From JACNLN01 sp964626495 (GTDB taxonomy: Bacteria > Fidelibacterota > Marinisomatia > Marinisomatales > CAZVFT01), in NCBI GenBank assembly GCA_964626495.1, contig CAZVFT010000076.1, positions 1 to 11,967 of the forward strand: 11,967 nucleotides of DNA, given 5' to 3'. A model generated the notes under the pieces. It was given only the letters and a program-made list of their open reading frames with translations. It made no database searches and was not told the origin of the DNA. Positions 5,858-11,967 of this stretch are shown here, in pieces (the first letter of the stretch is position 1; every line of letters begins with the position of its first letter). A program made the position numbers and the translations under genes.

Positions 5858-7543
5858 ATGGTATCAAACATCAGGTTTATGAATAAAATCTTCCGTACTT
5901 CTGTTCTGTTACTTCTTATTGGATGTGCTGCTGTTTCACCTCCATCGGGAGGTCCGAAGGATATAACTCCCCCATCCCTTTTGTCTGTAGATCCTCCATC
6001 AGGGACCACGAATATCACAAGCAATTATTCGGTAGTATTAACGTTTTCTGAACGGTTAGATGAATCCACACTTGATAAAGCATTTCGAATTGCTCCTGTT
6101 ATGGATGTACCCCTCGATATTCAGTTAAAACGTGAAAAAGCGACTGTAACTTTCCCAGATAATCTCGACAATGATCAGACTTATATTATTACAATCAGTC
6201 GGGATCTAATGGATGAACACAAGAATAAATTGGATCAGACATATCAACTTGCATTCAGTACTGGAAGTGAAATTGCAGGAGGTGAAATTTGTGGGAAAGT
6301 TGAGAATCCTTATAACAAGTCCAGCACGTTGTTTCTATACCGTATTCATAGAAATGATTTAGACTCTCTTTTTACGTCCAATCCCGATTACTATTCAGAA
6401 TCAGATGACAAAGGGTTTTACCACTTTTCCTTTCTTGAACCAGGAGATTACCAGGTACTTGCTGTTGGCGCTTCGGTGGGACCTGTCCCCATCAATCCGG
6501 CTCGGATGCCTTATAGCGTTCACTGGAATAGTCCTCTGAAGATTGCCAGTTTAACAGACACATTAAGAAATGTTAATATGCGAGTACATAGGGAACCCAC
6601 CCCTCTCAATGTGGTAGCAGCTCTTATGGAAACTCACTGTCGCGGGGTGATTCGCTTCACTAATCCAGTATCACTGAAATATCAGAAACAACCTTCAATT
6701 GTTTTACGGAAAGAAATGAATGGTGACACTGTTATTCCAGAATTGGTTCATCAATATGTAGATGGATCAAGTGAAATTCATTTTCATACTTCGCAGCTCA
6801 AACCTAACGAGGAAGTAAGATTGATTATCAGCGGAATTGTGGATTCTCTGGATCAAGAGCTCGAATGGTTTGAGAGAGAGGTAGTAGTTCCAGAAGTGGA
6901 TACGAGCGATCTTGAAATTATCCATCCGGGTCTTGGTAAGAGTATCCATATTCATCCAGAACAAACATTTGAGATTCAATTCAGTGATATTGTCACGGTT
7001 GACACGTCGGATACTCTTATCAGGATTCAAGGGAAAGATGAAGTGTTTTTTTCTCCGATGTTGATATGGGATAATCCAACCCGTTTAACGGTTGTTCCCG
7101 AAGGTGGTTGGGAATCTGAGAAAAACTACGAGGTAATGCTTTTTGGTCATTACTTCATGGGACCGACAGGGGTATCCCTCCAGGATTCAGTTGTTGTGTT
7201 TAAAGTATCTGTTGGAAAGGAAGTAGGGTATGGTGGAATAATGGGATTCGTTCTCTGGGAATATTCTGACAGTGCATTCGTAGTAGCAAAATCCATAGAA
7301 AAACCACCAAAAATTCATCGGACAAATGTAAATTTTGACGGTTCTTATGAGTTCAAATCGCTTTCTTCAGGATTCTGGTTATTGAGTACATTTCAGGATG
7401 TAAATATGGATGGTCGTTACAGTTTTGGAAGAGCGATTGAATTTCAGCCATCAGAGCCGTTTTTAGATTATCCTGATACCGTTGAGGTGAGGGCTAACTG
7501 GATTATTGAGGGAATAACAATTACAAGAGGTAAGAAACAATAA
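5858..7543 (+). CDS. Big_5 Ig-like domain lipoprotein
   Basis: A predicted envelope lipoprotein. The signal peptide ends in the lipobox LLIGC, with Cys at residue 23 from ATG 5858 or 16 from ATG 5879 (MNKIFRTSVLLLLIGC). Neither start has a strong Shine-Dalgarno, and 5879 gives the more typical short n-region. The mature N-terminus SPPSGGPKDITPPSLLSVDPPSGTTN leads into a bacterial Ig-like Big_5 domain (about 38-140: VVLTFSERLDESTLDKAF ... YIITISRDLMD). The middle (about 145-480) is beta-rich with no domain I can name. The C-terminal ~95 residues contain GSYEFKSLSSGFWLLSTFQDVNMDGRYSFGR and VRANWIIEGITI, a carboxypeptidase-regulatory-like beta module with a D-x-N-x-D-G loop. This whole architecture is common as an uncharacterised lipoprotein in Bacteroidetes and Marinimicrobia-type genomes. 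It sits 2 nt ahead of manC, so co-transcription is likely. No enzymatic motif is visible; the exact role is unknown. Confidence 0.8.
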   Translation: MVSNIRFMNKIFRTSVLLLLIGCAAVSPPSGGPKDITPPSLLSVDPPSGTTNITSNYSVVLTFSERLDESTLDKAFRIAPVMDVPLDIQLKREKATVTFPDNLDNDQTYIITISRDLMDEHKNKLDQTYQLAFSTGSEIAGGEICGKVENPYNKSSTLFLYRIHRNDLDSLFTSNPDYYSESDDKGFYHFSFLEPGDYQVLAVGASVGPVPINPARMPYSVHWNSPLKIASLTDTLRNVNMRVHREPTPLNVVAALMETHCRGVIRFTNPVSLKYQKQPSIVLRKEMNGDTVIPELVHQYVDGSSEIHFHTSQLKPNEEVRLIISGIVDSLDQELEWFEREVVVPEVDTSDLEIIHPGLGKSIHIHPEQTFEIQFSDIVTVDTSDTLIRIQGKDEVFFSPMLIWDNPTRLTVVPEGGWESEKNYEVMLFGHYFMGPTGVSLQDSVVVFKVSVGKEVGYGGIMGFVLWEYSDSAFVVAKSIEKPPKIHRTNVNFDGSYEFKSLSSGFWLLSTFQDVNMDGRYSFGRAIEFQPSEPFLDYPDTVEVRANWIIEGITITRGKKQ

Positions 7544-7545
7544 AA

Positions 7546-8634
7546 ATGAACAAACGGAAGAAAAAACTATATTGTGTTATTATGGCGGGGGGTAAAGGCA
7601 CTCGCTTTTGGCCTTTGAGCAGAACTTCCCACCCAAAGCAGATGTTGAATATTATCGGAAATCAATCCATGTTACAAATGACTGTGGATAGATTAAGAAA
7701 GTTGAGTTTTGTCGAGGATATCTTTATTGTTGCAGGTGCTGATTTAAAAAAGCAGATAGTGAGTAATATTGAGGGAGTAGCTCCAGAGAACATCATAATT
7801 GAACCTTCGGGGAAAAATACAGCTCCATGCATTGGTCTGGCAGCGCTCCATTTAAAAACTGTGGATGAAGATCCGGTTATGGGAATTTTCCCAGCGGATC
7901 ATCTTATCATTGGACATAGAAAGTTTTCAAAGACAGTAAATACAGCTCTGAGACTGGCAAATTTAGATGGAGGTATTGTCACTATCGGAATTGTCCCTAC
8001 TGCTCCTATAACTGGATATGGGTACATCCAGTATAATAAGAGACGCCCTGTCAAGGGATTCGATGCCTACTGTGTAAAAACGTTCGCTGAAAAACCAACG
8101 GTGGAGGTTGCAAAAAGATTTTTAAAAAGTGGTGATTTCTTATGGAACAGTGGAATGTTTGTTTGGGAGGCATCTACGATACTCAACGCTATTAAAAAAT
8201 ATATGCCAGAATTACACCAATCTTTAAGCAATATTGAATCAGCCATCGGTAAGAGAACCTACAACTCGACACTTTCTAAAGAATGGGAGATGATAAAACC
8301 CGAATCAGTGGATTACGGTATTTTGGAAATGGCTAAAAATATATTTGTTGTCAAAGCAGACTTCCAATGGAGTGATGTGGGATCTTGGAATGCGTATTAT
8401 GAAGTTTCCCATAAAAATCGAGACGGTAATGTGATAAAAGGGGACAGTATAATTGTGGGTGGTAAAAATAACCTTGTTCATTCCAACGGAAGATTGACTG
8501 CAATGATTGGTGTGGATGATCTTGTTGTAATCAACACTGGTGACGCCACTCTTGTCGTCTCCCGAGACCGAGTCGAAGATGTAAAAGAAGTAGTGAAGAG
8601 ACTTCAGAAATCAGGTCGGTCTGACATTTTGTGA
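7546..8634 (+). CDS. manC: Mannose-1-phosphate guanylyltransferase (GDP-mannose pyrophosphorylase)
   Basis: Transfers GMP from GTP to mannose-1-phosphate, making GDP-mannose for surface polysaccharides and glycoproteins. The nucleotidyltransferase signature GGKGTRFWPLSR is at residues 15-26, with K31 in the adjacent PKQ. EPSGKNTAPCI (86-96), FPADH (115-119; D118 in the metal-binding region), TGYGYIQ (156-162), FAEKP (180-184) and LWNSGMF (199-205) are the other family blocks. Length 362 aa matches the single-domain form; the C-terminal cupin phosphomannose isomerase of the bifunctional ~470-aa enzymes is absent. It starts 2 nt after the lipoprotein stop with only a weak upstream AGAGG (7526-7530), so it may depend on translational coupling. 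Its TGA overlaps the next start codon. Confidence 0.93.
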   Translation: MNKRKKKLYCVIMAGGKGTRFWPLSRTSHPKQMLNIIGNQSMLQMTVDRLRKLSFVEDIFIVAGADLKKQIVSNIEGVAPENIIIEPSGKNTAPCIGLAALHLKTVDEDPVMGIFPADHLIIGHRKFSKTVNTALRLANLDGGIVTIGIVPTAPITGYGYIQYNKRRPVKGFDAYCVKTFAEKPTVEVAKRFLKSGDFLWNSGMFVWEASTILNAIKKYMPELHQSLSNIESAIGKRTYNSTLSKEWEMIKPESVDYGILEMAKNIFVVKADFQWSDVGSWNAYYEVSHKNRDGNVIKGDSIIVGGKNNLVHSNGRLTAMIGVDDLVVINTGDATLVVSRDRVEDVKEVVKRLQKSGRSDIL

Positions 8635-8921
8635 TGGATCACAAACAGCTATACACACAATTTGAGAATCTTGCGGAACAAATGAACATCACTATCCTTG
8701 TAGGAGAAGGTGATTTTATTGGAGGATATTGCACTGTTAATGACGATCAATTTATCGTATTGAACAAAAGGAAAACTTTAGAACAACGATTACGGATTCT
8801 GGCACAATCCTTTGGGAACTTGAGTATACAAGATCGTTACATCATACCCGTTTTAAGGGAATTTATTGAATCAGTAGTAGTGAAGGGACAAATTTCAGAA
8901 ATCGTCGATGAAAAACCTTGA
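8634..8921 (+). CDS. Conserved hypothetical protein (95 aa) coupled to manC
   Basis: The start ATG (8634-8636) shares its A with the manC stop TGA (8632-8634), a classical translational-coupling overlap; GTG at 8631 would add one residue. The protein has no signal peptide or membrane segment and looks cytosolic. Its features are an N-terminal helix (MDHKQLYTQFENLAEQMN), a beta hairpin with a GDFIGGYCTVNDDQFIVLNK pattern (about 25-45), and a helical part (TLEQRLRILAQSFGNLSIQDRYIIPVLREFIES, about 47-79). From memory, similar short proteins occur widely in FCB-group genomes without an assigned function. The gene order suggests a link to the envelope/GDP-mannose operon, but nothing in the sequence shows its activity. 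The single Cys is at residue ~32. Confidence 0.75.
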   Translation: MDHKQLYTQFENLAEQMNITILVGEGDFIGGYCTVNDDQFIVLNKRKTLEQRLRILAQSFGNLSIQDRYIIPVLREFIESVVVKGQISEIVDEKP

Positions 8922-9121
8922 TTTAAGAAGTGCAATAGGTTTAAACTATTTGCTCTGAATCGAGTGGATTTAGAAGTATTATTCTGTTATAATTTCAGTA
9001 ATCAGGGAAAAGATTATTTAAGTATTACGTTATACGATACCAAACTATGTGTCTCCCATTCGGTAGATAGGTTATGAATCAGTTTATAATTAGAGAAGAG
9101 CCAAACTAATTTATTTTGATT

Positions 9122-9128
9122 AAGGAGG
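9122..9128 (+). promoter_or_regulatory. Strong Shine-Dalgarno of the EF-G-like gene
   Basis: AAGGAGG lies 7 nt before ATG 9136. It is the best ribosome binding site in the window and fixes this start. TATAAT hexamers occur upstream at 8988-8993 and 9085-9090, but neither has a convincing -35, so I do not call a promoter. Confidence 0.8.
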
Positions 9129-9135
9129 TTTACGA

Positions 9136-11220
9136 ATGAGCCAAGTAGAGAAGAGTGATATTCGGAATTTTGCTATTGTTGGTCATGGTACCTGTGGTAA
9201 GACCATACTATCCGAAGCGATATTATATAATGCTGGAGAAACAAACAGGATTGGAAAAATTGAAGATGGCACAACGGTTTCCGATTACCATAATGATGAA
9301 ATCAACAGGCAGATATCCATTGGTGTCAGCCTGTTACACTGCAATTGGGAAGGGAAAAAATTCAATATTTTAGATGCTCCCGGTTTTTTTGATTTTATGG
9401 GAGATGCGAAAGCTTCACTTTGCGTTTCAGATCTGGCTGTAGTTGCTGTACACGGAGTTACAGGACCGGAAGCGGGTACAGATATGGTATGGGGATTTGC
9501 CAATGAGTACAATATCCCCAGAATGGTAGTGGTAAATATGATGAATAAAGAAAATGTTCACTTTGATACCGTTTTGAATCAGTTGAAAGAAAGATTTTCA
9601 AAAAGAATCCATCCACTTCTGGTACCAATCAACCCCGGTCCCAGTTTCAGTCAAGTGGCGGATGTTCTTCGGAAGAAAATGATTACCTATAAAACTGACG
9701 GAAGTGGTAAGTCCGAGGAACAGGATCTTCCAGACGATTGGAAAGATAGAATTGATAAACTCCATGATGATTTAATTGAATACATTGCTGAATCGGATGA
9801 TACTTTGCTGGAGAAATTTTTTGATGAGGGAAGCCTATCCGAGGAGGATTTACGAGCTGGTATGCAGGACGCCATCAGAAATGGTATGGTCATTCCACTT
9901 GTTTGTACAGCTGCTGATATTAATGTTGGATTAAACAGGTTTATGGATCTTCTGGCAAAATATGGACCTTCTCCAGCAGATATTGAATCAGTCACTGGCA
10001 CAAGGGCTGGTACTGATGAAGAGATGTCTATTTCTACCTCTGTAGATTCCCCCAGTAGCTTACTTGTATTTAAGACTCTTAGTGAGTTCCATGTAGGGGA
10101 ACTTTCTTTCTTCAGGGTTTATTCAGGTAGTGTGAAAAGTGGGATTGATCTTGCCAATACAACTCGACAAACCACGGAACGGATGGGGCAGGTATATGTT
10201 ATGAATGGGAAGGAGCGAAAGGAAGCAGGAATACTTTCTGCGGGTGATATGGGTGCAGTTGTGAAATTGAAGAATACACATACTGGAGATACCTTATGTG
10301 CTCCCAAACTTGGCGTAGAATTGGAAAATATCGAATTTCCTTTACCGAACATCAGTGCAGCAGTAGTAACGAAATCAAAGGGCGATGAGGAAAAAATCGC
10401 CACAGGTTTAGCCACCATTCACGAAGAAGACCCTACCTTTATTTATACCGTTGACTCTGAATTGAAACAGACAGTAATTTCAGGTCAGGGAGAGCTACAT
10501 CTTGAGGTGGTCGTAGCAAAGTTGAAAAGAAAATTTAATGTAGAAGTGGATCTCATCGAACCCAGAATTCCCTATCGTGAGACCATCAAGGGAAGTGGTA
10601 GCTCAAAGTATCGCCATAAGAAACAGTCAGGTGGTGCTGGTCAGTTTGCTGAAGTATGGATGACTATTGAACCGCTTTCCCGAGGTGAAGGTGTCGAATT
10701 CAGTAATTCCCTTGTTGGTCAAAATGTAGATCGGGTTTTTGTGCCGTCAGTGGAAAAAGGTGTAAGAGCTGCTTGTGAAGAGGGGATAGTTGCCGGTTAT
10801 AAAGTAGTGGATGTCAAAGCCAATTTTTATGATGGGAAACAACACCCAGTAGATTCAAAGGATATTGCATTTCAGATCGCAGGGAAAGGAGCTTTTAAGG
10901 AGGCATTCTTGAGTGCTAAACCCTGCATGTTGGAACCCATCTTCCAGGTAGAGGTGAGAGTAGCTGAGTCTCATATGGGAGATGTTATGGGAGATATTTC
11001 TGGAAGGCGGGGAAAGATACTTGGTATGGATTCAGAAGGGGGGATGCAAATCATAAAGGCACATATTCCCCAGGCGAATCTGTTTCGATATTCCACAACG
11101 CTTAGATCATTAACCGGTGGGAAAGCAACGCACAAGGAGAAGTTCAGCCATTATGAGGAATTGCCAAAAGATATGGAGAAAAAAGTAGTGGAGGATTCAA
11201 AGAAAAAGGATGATGAGTGA
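9136..11220 (+). CDS. Elongation factor G paralog (EF-G-2 type) with degenerate G4 motif
   Basis: A five-domain translational GTPase-like protein of 694 aa that should act on the ribosome. By sequence it resembles the EF-G-2 subfamily (as in Thermus EF-G-2) rather than housekeeping FusA. G1 is GHGTCGKT (16-23), G2 region RQISI (58-62), G3 DAPGF (80-84; canonical EF-G has DTPGH), G4 NMMN (134-137; canonical NKxD), G5 near CTAA (258-261). Domain II spans ~305-395, domain III ~405-478 (GQGELHLE at 450-457), domain IV ~480-600 (HKKQSGGAGQFAEVW, YDGKQHPVDS) and domain V ~603-685 (MGDVMGDISGRRGKILGMD). A charged tail KKKDDE ends the protein. Loss of K and D from G4 suggests weakened or altered guanine recognition; the rest of the fold is intact. 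The stop codon lies inside a heptanucleotide repeat array. It is not likely to be the only EF-G of the cell. Confidence 0.88.
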   Translation: MSQVEKSDIRNFAIVGHGTCGKTILSEAILYNAGETNRIGKIEDGTTVSDYHNDEINRQISIGVSLLHCNWEGKKFNILDAPGFFDFMGDAKASLCVSDLAVVAVHGVTGPEAGTDMVWGFANEYNIPRMVVVNMMNKENVHFDTVLNQLKERFSKRIHPLLVPINPGPSFSQVADVLRKKMITYKTDGSGKSEEQDLPDDWKDRIDKLHDDLIEYIAESDDTLLEKFFDEGSLSEEDLRAGMQDAIRNGMVIPLVCTAADINVGLNRFMDLLAKYGPSPADIESVTGTRAGTDEEMSISTSVDSPSSLLVFKTLSEFHVGELSFFRVYSGSVKSGIDLANTTRQTTERMGQVYVMNGKERKEAGILSAGDMGAVVKLKNTHTGDTLCAPKLGVELENIEFPLPNISAAVVTKSKGDEEKIATGLATIHEEDPTFIYTVDSELKQTVISGQGELHLEVVVAKLKRKFNVEVDLIEPRIPYRETIKGSGSSKYRHKKQSGGAGQFAEVWMTIEPLSRGEGVEFSNSLVGQNVDRVFVPSVEKGVRAACEEGIVAGYKVVDVKANFYDGKQHPVDSKDIAFQIAGKGAFKEAFLSAKPCMLEPIFQVEVRVAESHMGDVMGDISGRRGKILGMDSEGGMQIIKAHIPQANLFRYSTTLRSLTGGKATHKEKFSHYEELPKDMEKKVVEDSKKKDDE

Positions 11221-11260
11221 TGAAAGATGGGTGATGGTTGATGGGTGGTGGATGATGGAA
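11212..11260. repeat. Left heptanucleotide array (GATGGTT-type), inverted partner of 11680-11709
   Basis: Seven consecutive 7-nt units start at 11212: GATGAGT, GATGAAA, GATGGGT, GATGGTT, GATGGGT, GGTGGAT and GATGGAA. The first two overlap the last codons and TGA (11218-11220) of the EF-G-like gene. Positions 11227-11244 pair with 11692-11709 at 17 of 18 positions. 11252-11258 pairs perfectly with 11685-11691, leaving exactly one 7-nt unit (11245-11251) bulged. The two arms flank the four-helix-bundle gene. Confidence 0.75.
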
Positions 11261-11290
11261 TATGTGTTAAAATAAAATGAGGAAGGTATT

Positions 11291-11659
11291 ATGGATGAAG
11301 AGACTCGGAAATTATTAGAACGTACGTTTCAGTTTGGTGTAGATTGCTTATTGTTCCTTTCGACTCTGCTAAATGATAGTAAATATCGCGTTCCAAAGTA
11401 CCAACTTGCAAAGTCTTCCACGTCCATCGGATCAAATTATGAAGAAGCCCAGGCTGCTGAATCCAAAAATGATTTCATCCACAAGATCGGTATTGTCTCA
11501 AAGGAATCTCGGGAAAGCCACTATTGGTTGAGAGTCATAAAAGCAATCGCGGATAACGGGGTTGATTTTGAAAAACTACAGTACTTATTGTCCGAAGCTA
11601 TGGAGTTTAAGAAAATATTTGTTTCCATCAAGTTATCCGCTCAGCAAAATGAAAGCTAA
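11291..11659 (+). CDS. Four-helix-bundle protein of the 23S rRNA intervening-sequence (IVP/S23) family
   Basis: A 122-aa all-helical protein. The hallmark stretch KSSTSIGSNYEEAQAAESKNDFIHKIGIVSKESRESHYWLRVI (41-83) is the IVP/S23 signature: a small residue-rich turn, N-Y-EEA, the D-FIHK helix and the KES-RE-HYWL helix. Predicted helices are about 2-29, 35-59, 60-88 and 92-118. Family members are encoded in intervening sequences of 23S rRNA (for example in Leptospira) and also as free genes. They are structurally related to Avd, the accessory protein of diversity-generating retroelements, and assemble as pentameric barrels with a basic surface thought to bind nucleic acid. The start ATG 11291 has AGGA at 11280-11283, 7 nt upstream. 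No reverse transcriptase or rRNA gene is nearby, so a retroelement role is not supported here. It is flanked on both sides by inverted heptad arrays, suggesting it is the cargo of a small mobile cassette. Biochemical function unknown. Confidence 0.88.
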   Translation: MDEETRKLLERTFQFGVDCLLFLSTLLNDSKYRVPKYQLAKSSTSIGSNYEEAQAAESKNDFIHKIGIVSKESRESHYWLRVIKAIADNGVDFEKLQYLLSEAMEFKKIFVSIKLSAQQNES

Positions 11660-11679
11660 CCCAGACTGTTTAACAGCCT

Positions 11680-11709
11680 ATCAACCATCATCCATCAACC
11701 ATCAACCAT
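11680..11709. repeat. Right heptanucleotide array (ATCAACC-type)
   Basis: Four tandem 7-nt units (ATCAACC, ATCATCC, ATCAACC, ATCAACC) fill 11680-11707 and run straight into the ATG (11708-11710) of the next gene. The array is the reverse complement of the left array at 11226-11258. It occupies the position where a Shine-Dalgarno would be, so the downstream gene has none visible. Confidence 0.78.
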
Positions 11710-11967
11710 GAAAAAACTCTGGGCACCCTGGAGAATGGAATATATCCACAGGATGAAAGAGGACGGGTGCATCTTCTGTGATAAACCGAAGGCTGGAAAG
11801 GACCGTGAGATGTTGATTCTTTATCGTGGGAAGAACATTTTTGTGATGATGAACTTTTATCCATATAACAACGGACATTTAATGGTATCTCCTTATTATC
11901 ACTGTGATAATACTCACGATCTTGACCAGGAAACGTTAAATGAGATTATGACCCTGGCAGATAAATC
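11708..11967 (+). CDS. HIT-family nucleotide hydrolase/phosphorylase (5' part, runs off the window)
   Basis: The first 86 codons of a histidine-triad protein of the Ap4A phosphorylase/hydrolase-like branch. MKKLWAPWRMEYI is the characteristic N-terminus. GCIFC (20-24) supplies a Cys pair that in related proteins is part of a zinc site. The strands ILYRGKNIFVMMNFYPYNNGHLMVSPYYH (37-65) form the first half of the HIT fold. The catalytic HxHxH motif would come later and is outside the window. Such enzymes act on dinucleoside polyphosphates or adenylylated nucleotides in the cytoplasm. The ATG directly abuts the right heptad array and has no Shine-Dalgarno, so its expression may have been altered by the insertion, or it relies on an unstructured leader. 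The gene is incomplete only because the window ends. Confidence 0.88.
   Translation, partial: MKKLWAPWRMEYIHRMKEDGCIFCDKPKAGKDREMLILYRGKNIFVMMNFYPYNNGHLMVSPYYHCDNTHDLDQETLNEIMTLADK

Noticed and set aside
8922..9135. A separate small gene or promoter between the 95-aa protein and the EF-G-like gene
   Set aside because: No ORF with a good start is present, and the two TATAAT hexamers lack plausible -35 partners.
9687..10001. Antisense open frames within the EF-G-like gene and elsewhere on the minus strand
   Set aside because: They lie opposite genes with clear family matches, have no recognisable domains and no convincing ribosome binding sites.
11212..11709. A CRISPR array or diversity-generating retroelement
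   Set aside because: The repeats are 7 nt without spacers, and no reverse transcriptase, template repeat or cas gene is in view; only the Avd-related fold is shared.

Overview
The window looks like a chromosomal piece of a low-GC bacterium of the FCB superphylum, most like Candidatus Marinimicrobia, Ignavibacteria or a relative. This rests on three things: a secreted protease ending in a type IX secretion-type C-terminal sorting domain (motif YPNPFNP), a Big_5-type Ig-like lipoprotein with an SPPSGGPKD N-terminus, and a small conserved protein behind manC that I associate with this group. TAA, TAG and TGA all serve as normal stops. Every gene lies on the + strand. The placement is inference; no rRNA or other phylogenetic marker is present.

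Region 1 (1-2980) looks like decaying accessory DNA. A thermolysin-like (M4/M36) metalloprotease is cut by one in-frame TAA exactly between its HEYTH zinc motif and its third zinc ligand. It may also carry a frameshift inside its signal peptide. A strong stem-loop follows. Then comes a BrnT-type toxin/antitoxin pair whose toxin is frameshifted near its C-terminus while the antitoxin is intact.

Region 2 (2981-5811) holds a reverse transsulfuration pair: a short cystathionine beta-synthase without regulatory domain, and a cystathionine gamma-lyase/synthase. Together they would convert homocysteine plus serine to cysteine. A 442-bp gap between them is bounded by imperfect inverted repeats and filled with nested hairpins, so it looks like a small insertion or its remnant.

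Region 3 (5858-8921) is a tightly spaced operon-like run: an Ig-like lipoprotein, mannose-1-phosphate guanylyltransferase (GDP-mannose for surface glycans), and a 95-aa protein overlapping the manC stop. These suggest cell-envelope work.

Region 4 (8922-11967) holds an EF-G-2-type translation factor with a strong Shine-Dalgarno but a G4 motif that has lost both specificity residues (NMMN in place of NKxD). Next is a four-helix-bundle protein of the 23S rRNA intervening-sequence (IVP/S23) family, and then the start of a HIT-family nucleotide hydrolase/phosphorylase.

The most notable structure is in region 4. The four-helix-bundle gene is bracketed by two heptanucleotide arrays that are reverse complements (GATGGTT-type on the left, ATCAACC-type on the right). 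The left array begins inside the last codons of the EF-G gene and the right array runs into the ATG of the HIT gene. It looks like a small mobile intergenic cassette whose transcript could fold into a long stem with the ORF in the loop, resembling the arrangement of rRNA intervening sequences. The region 2 spacer has a similar outline with a different repeat.
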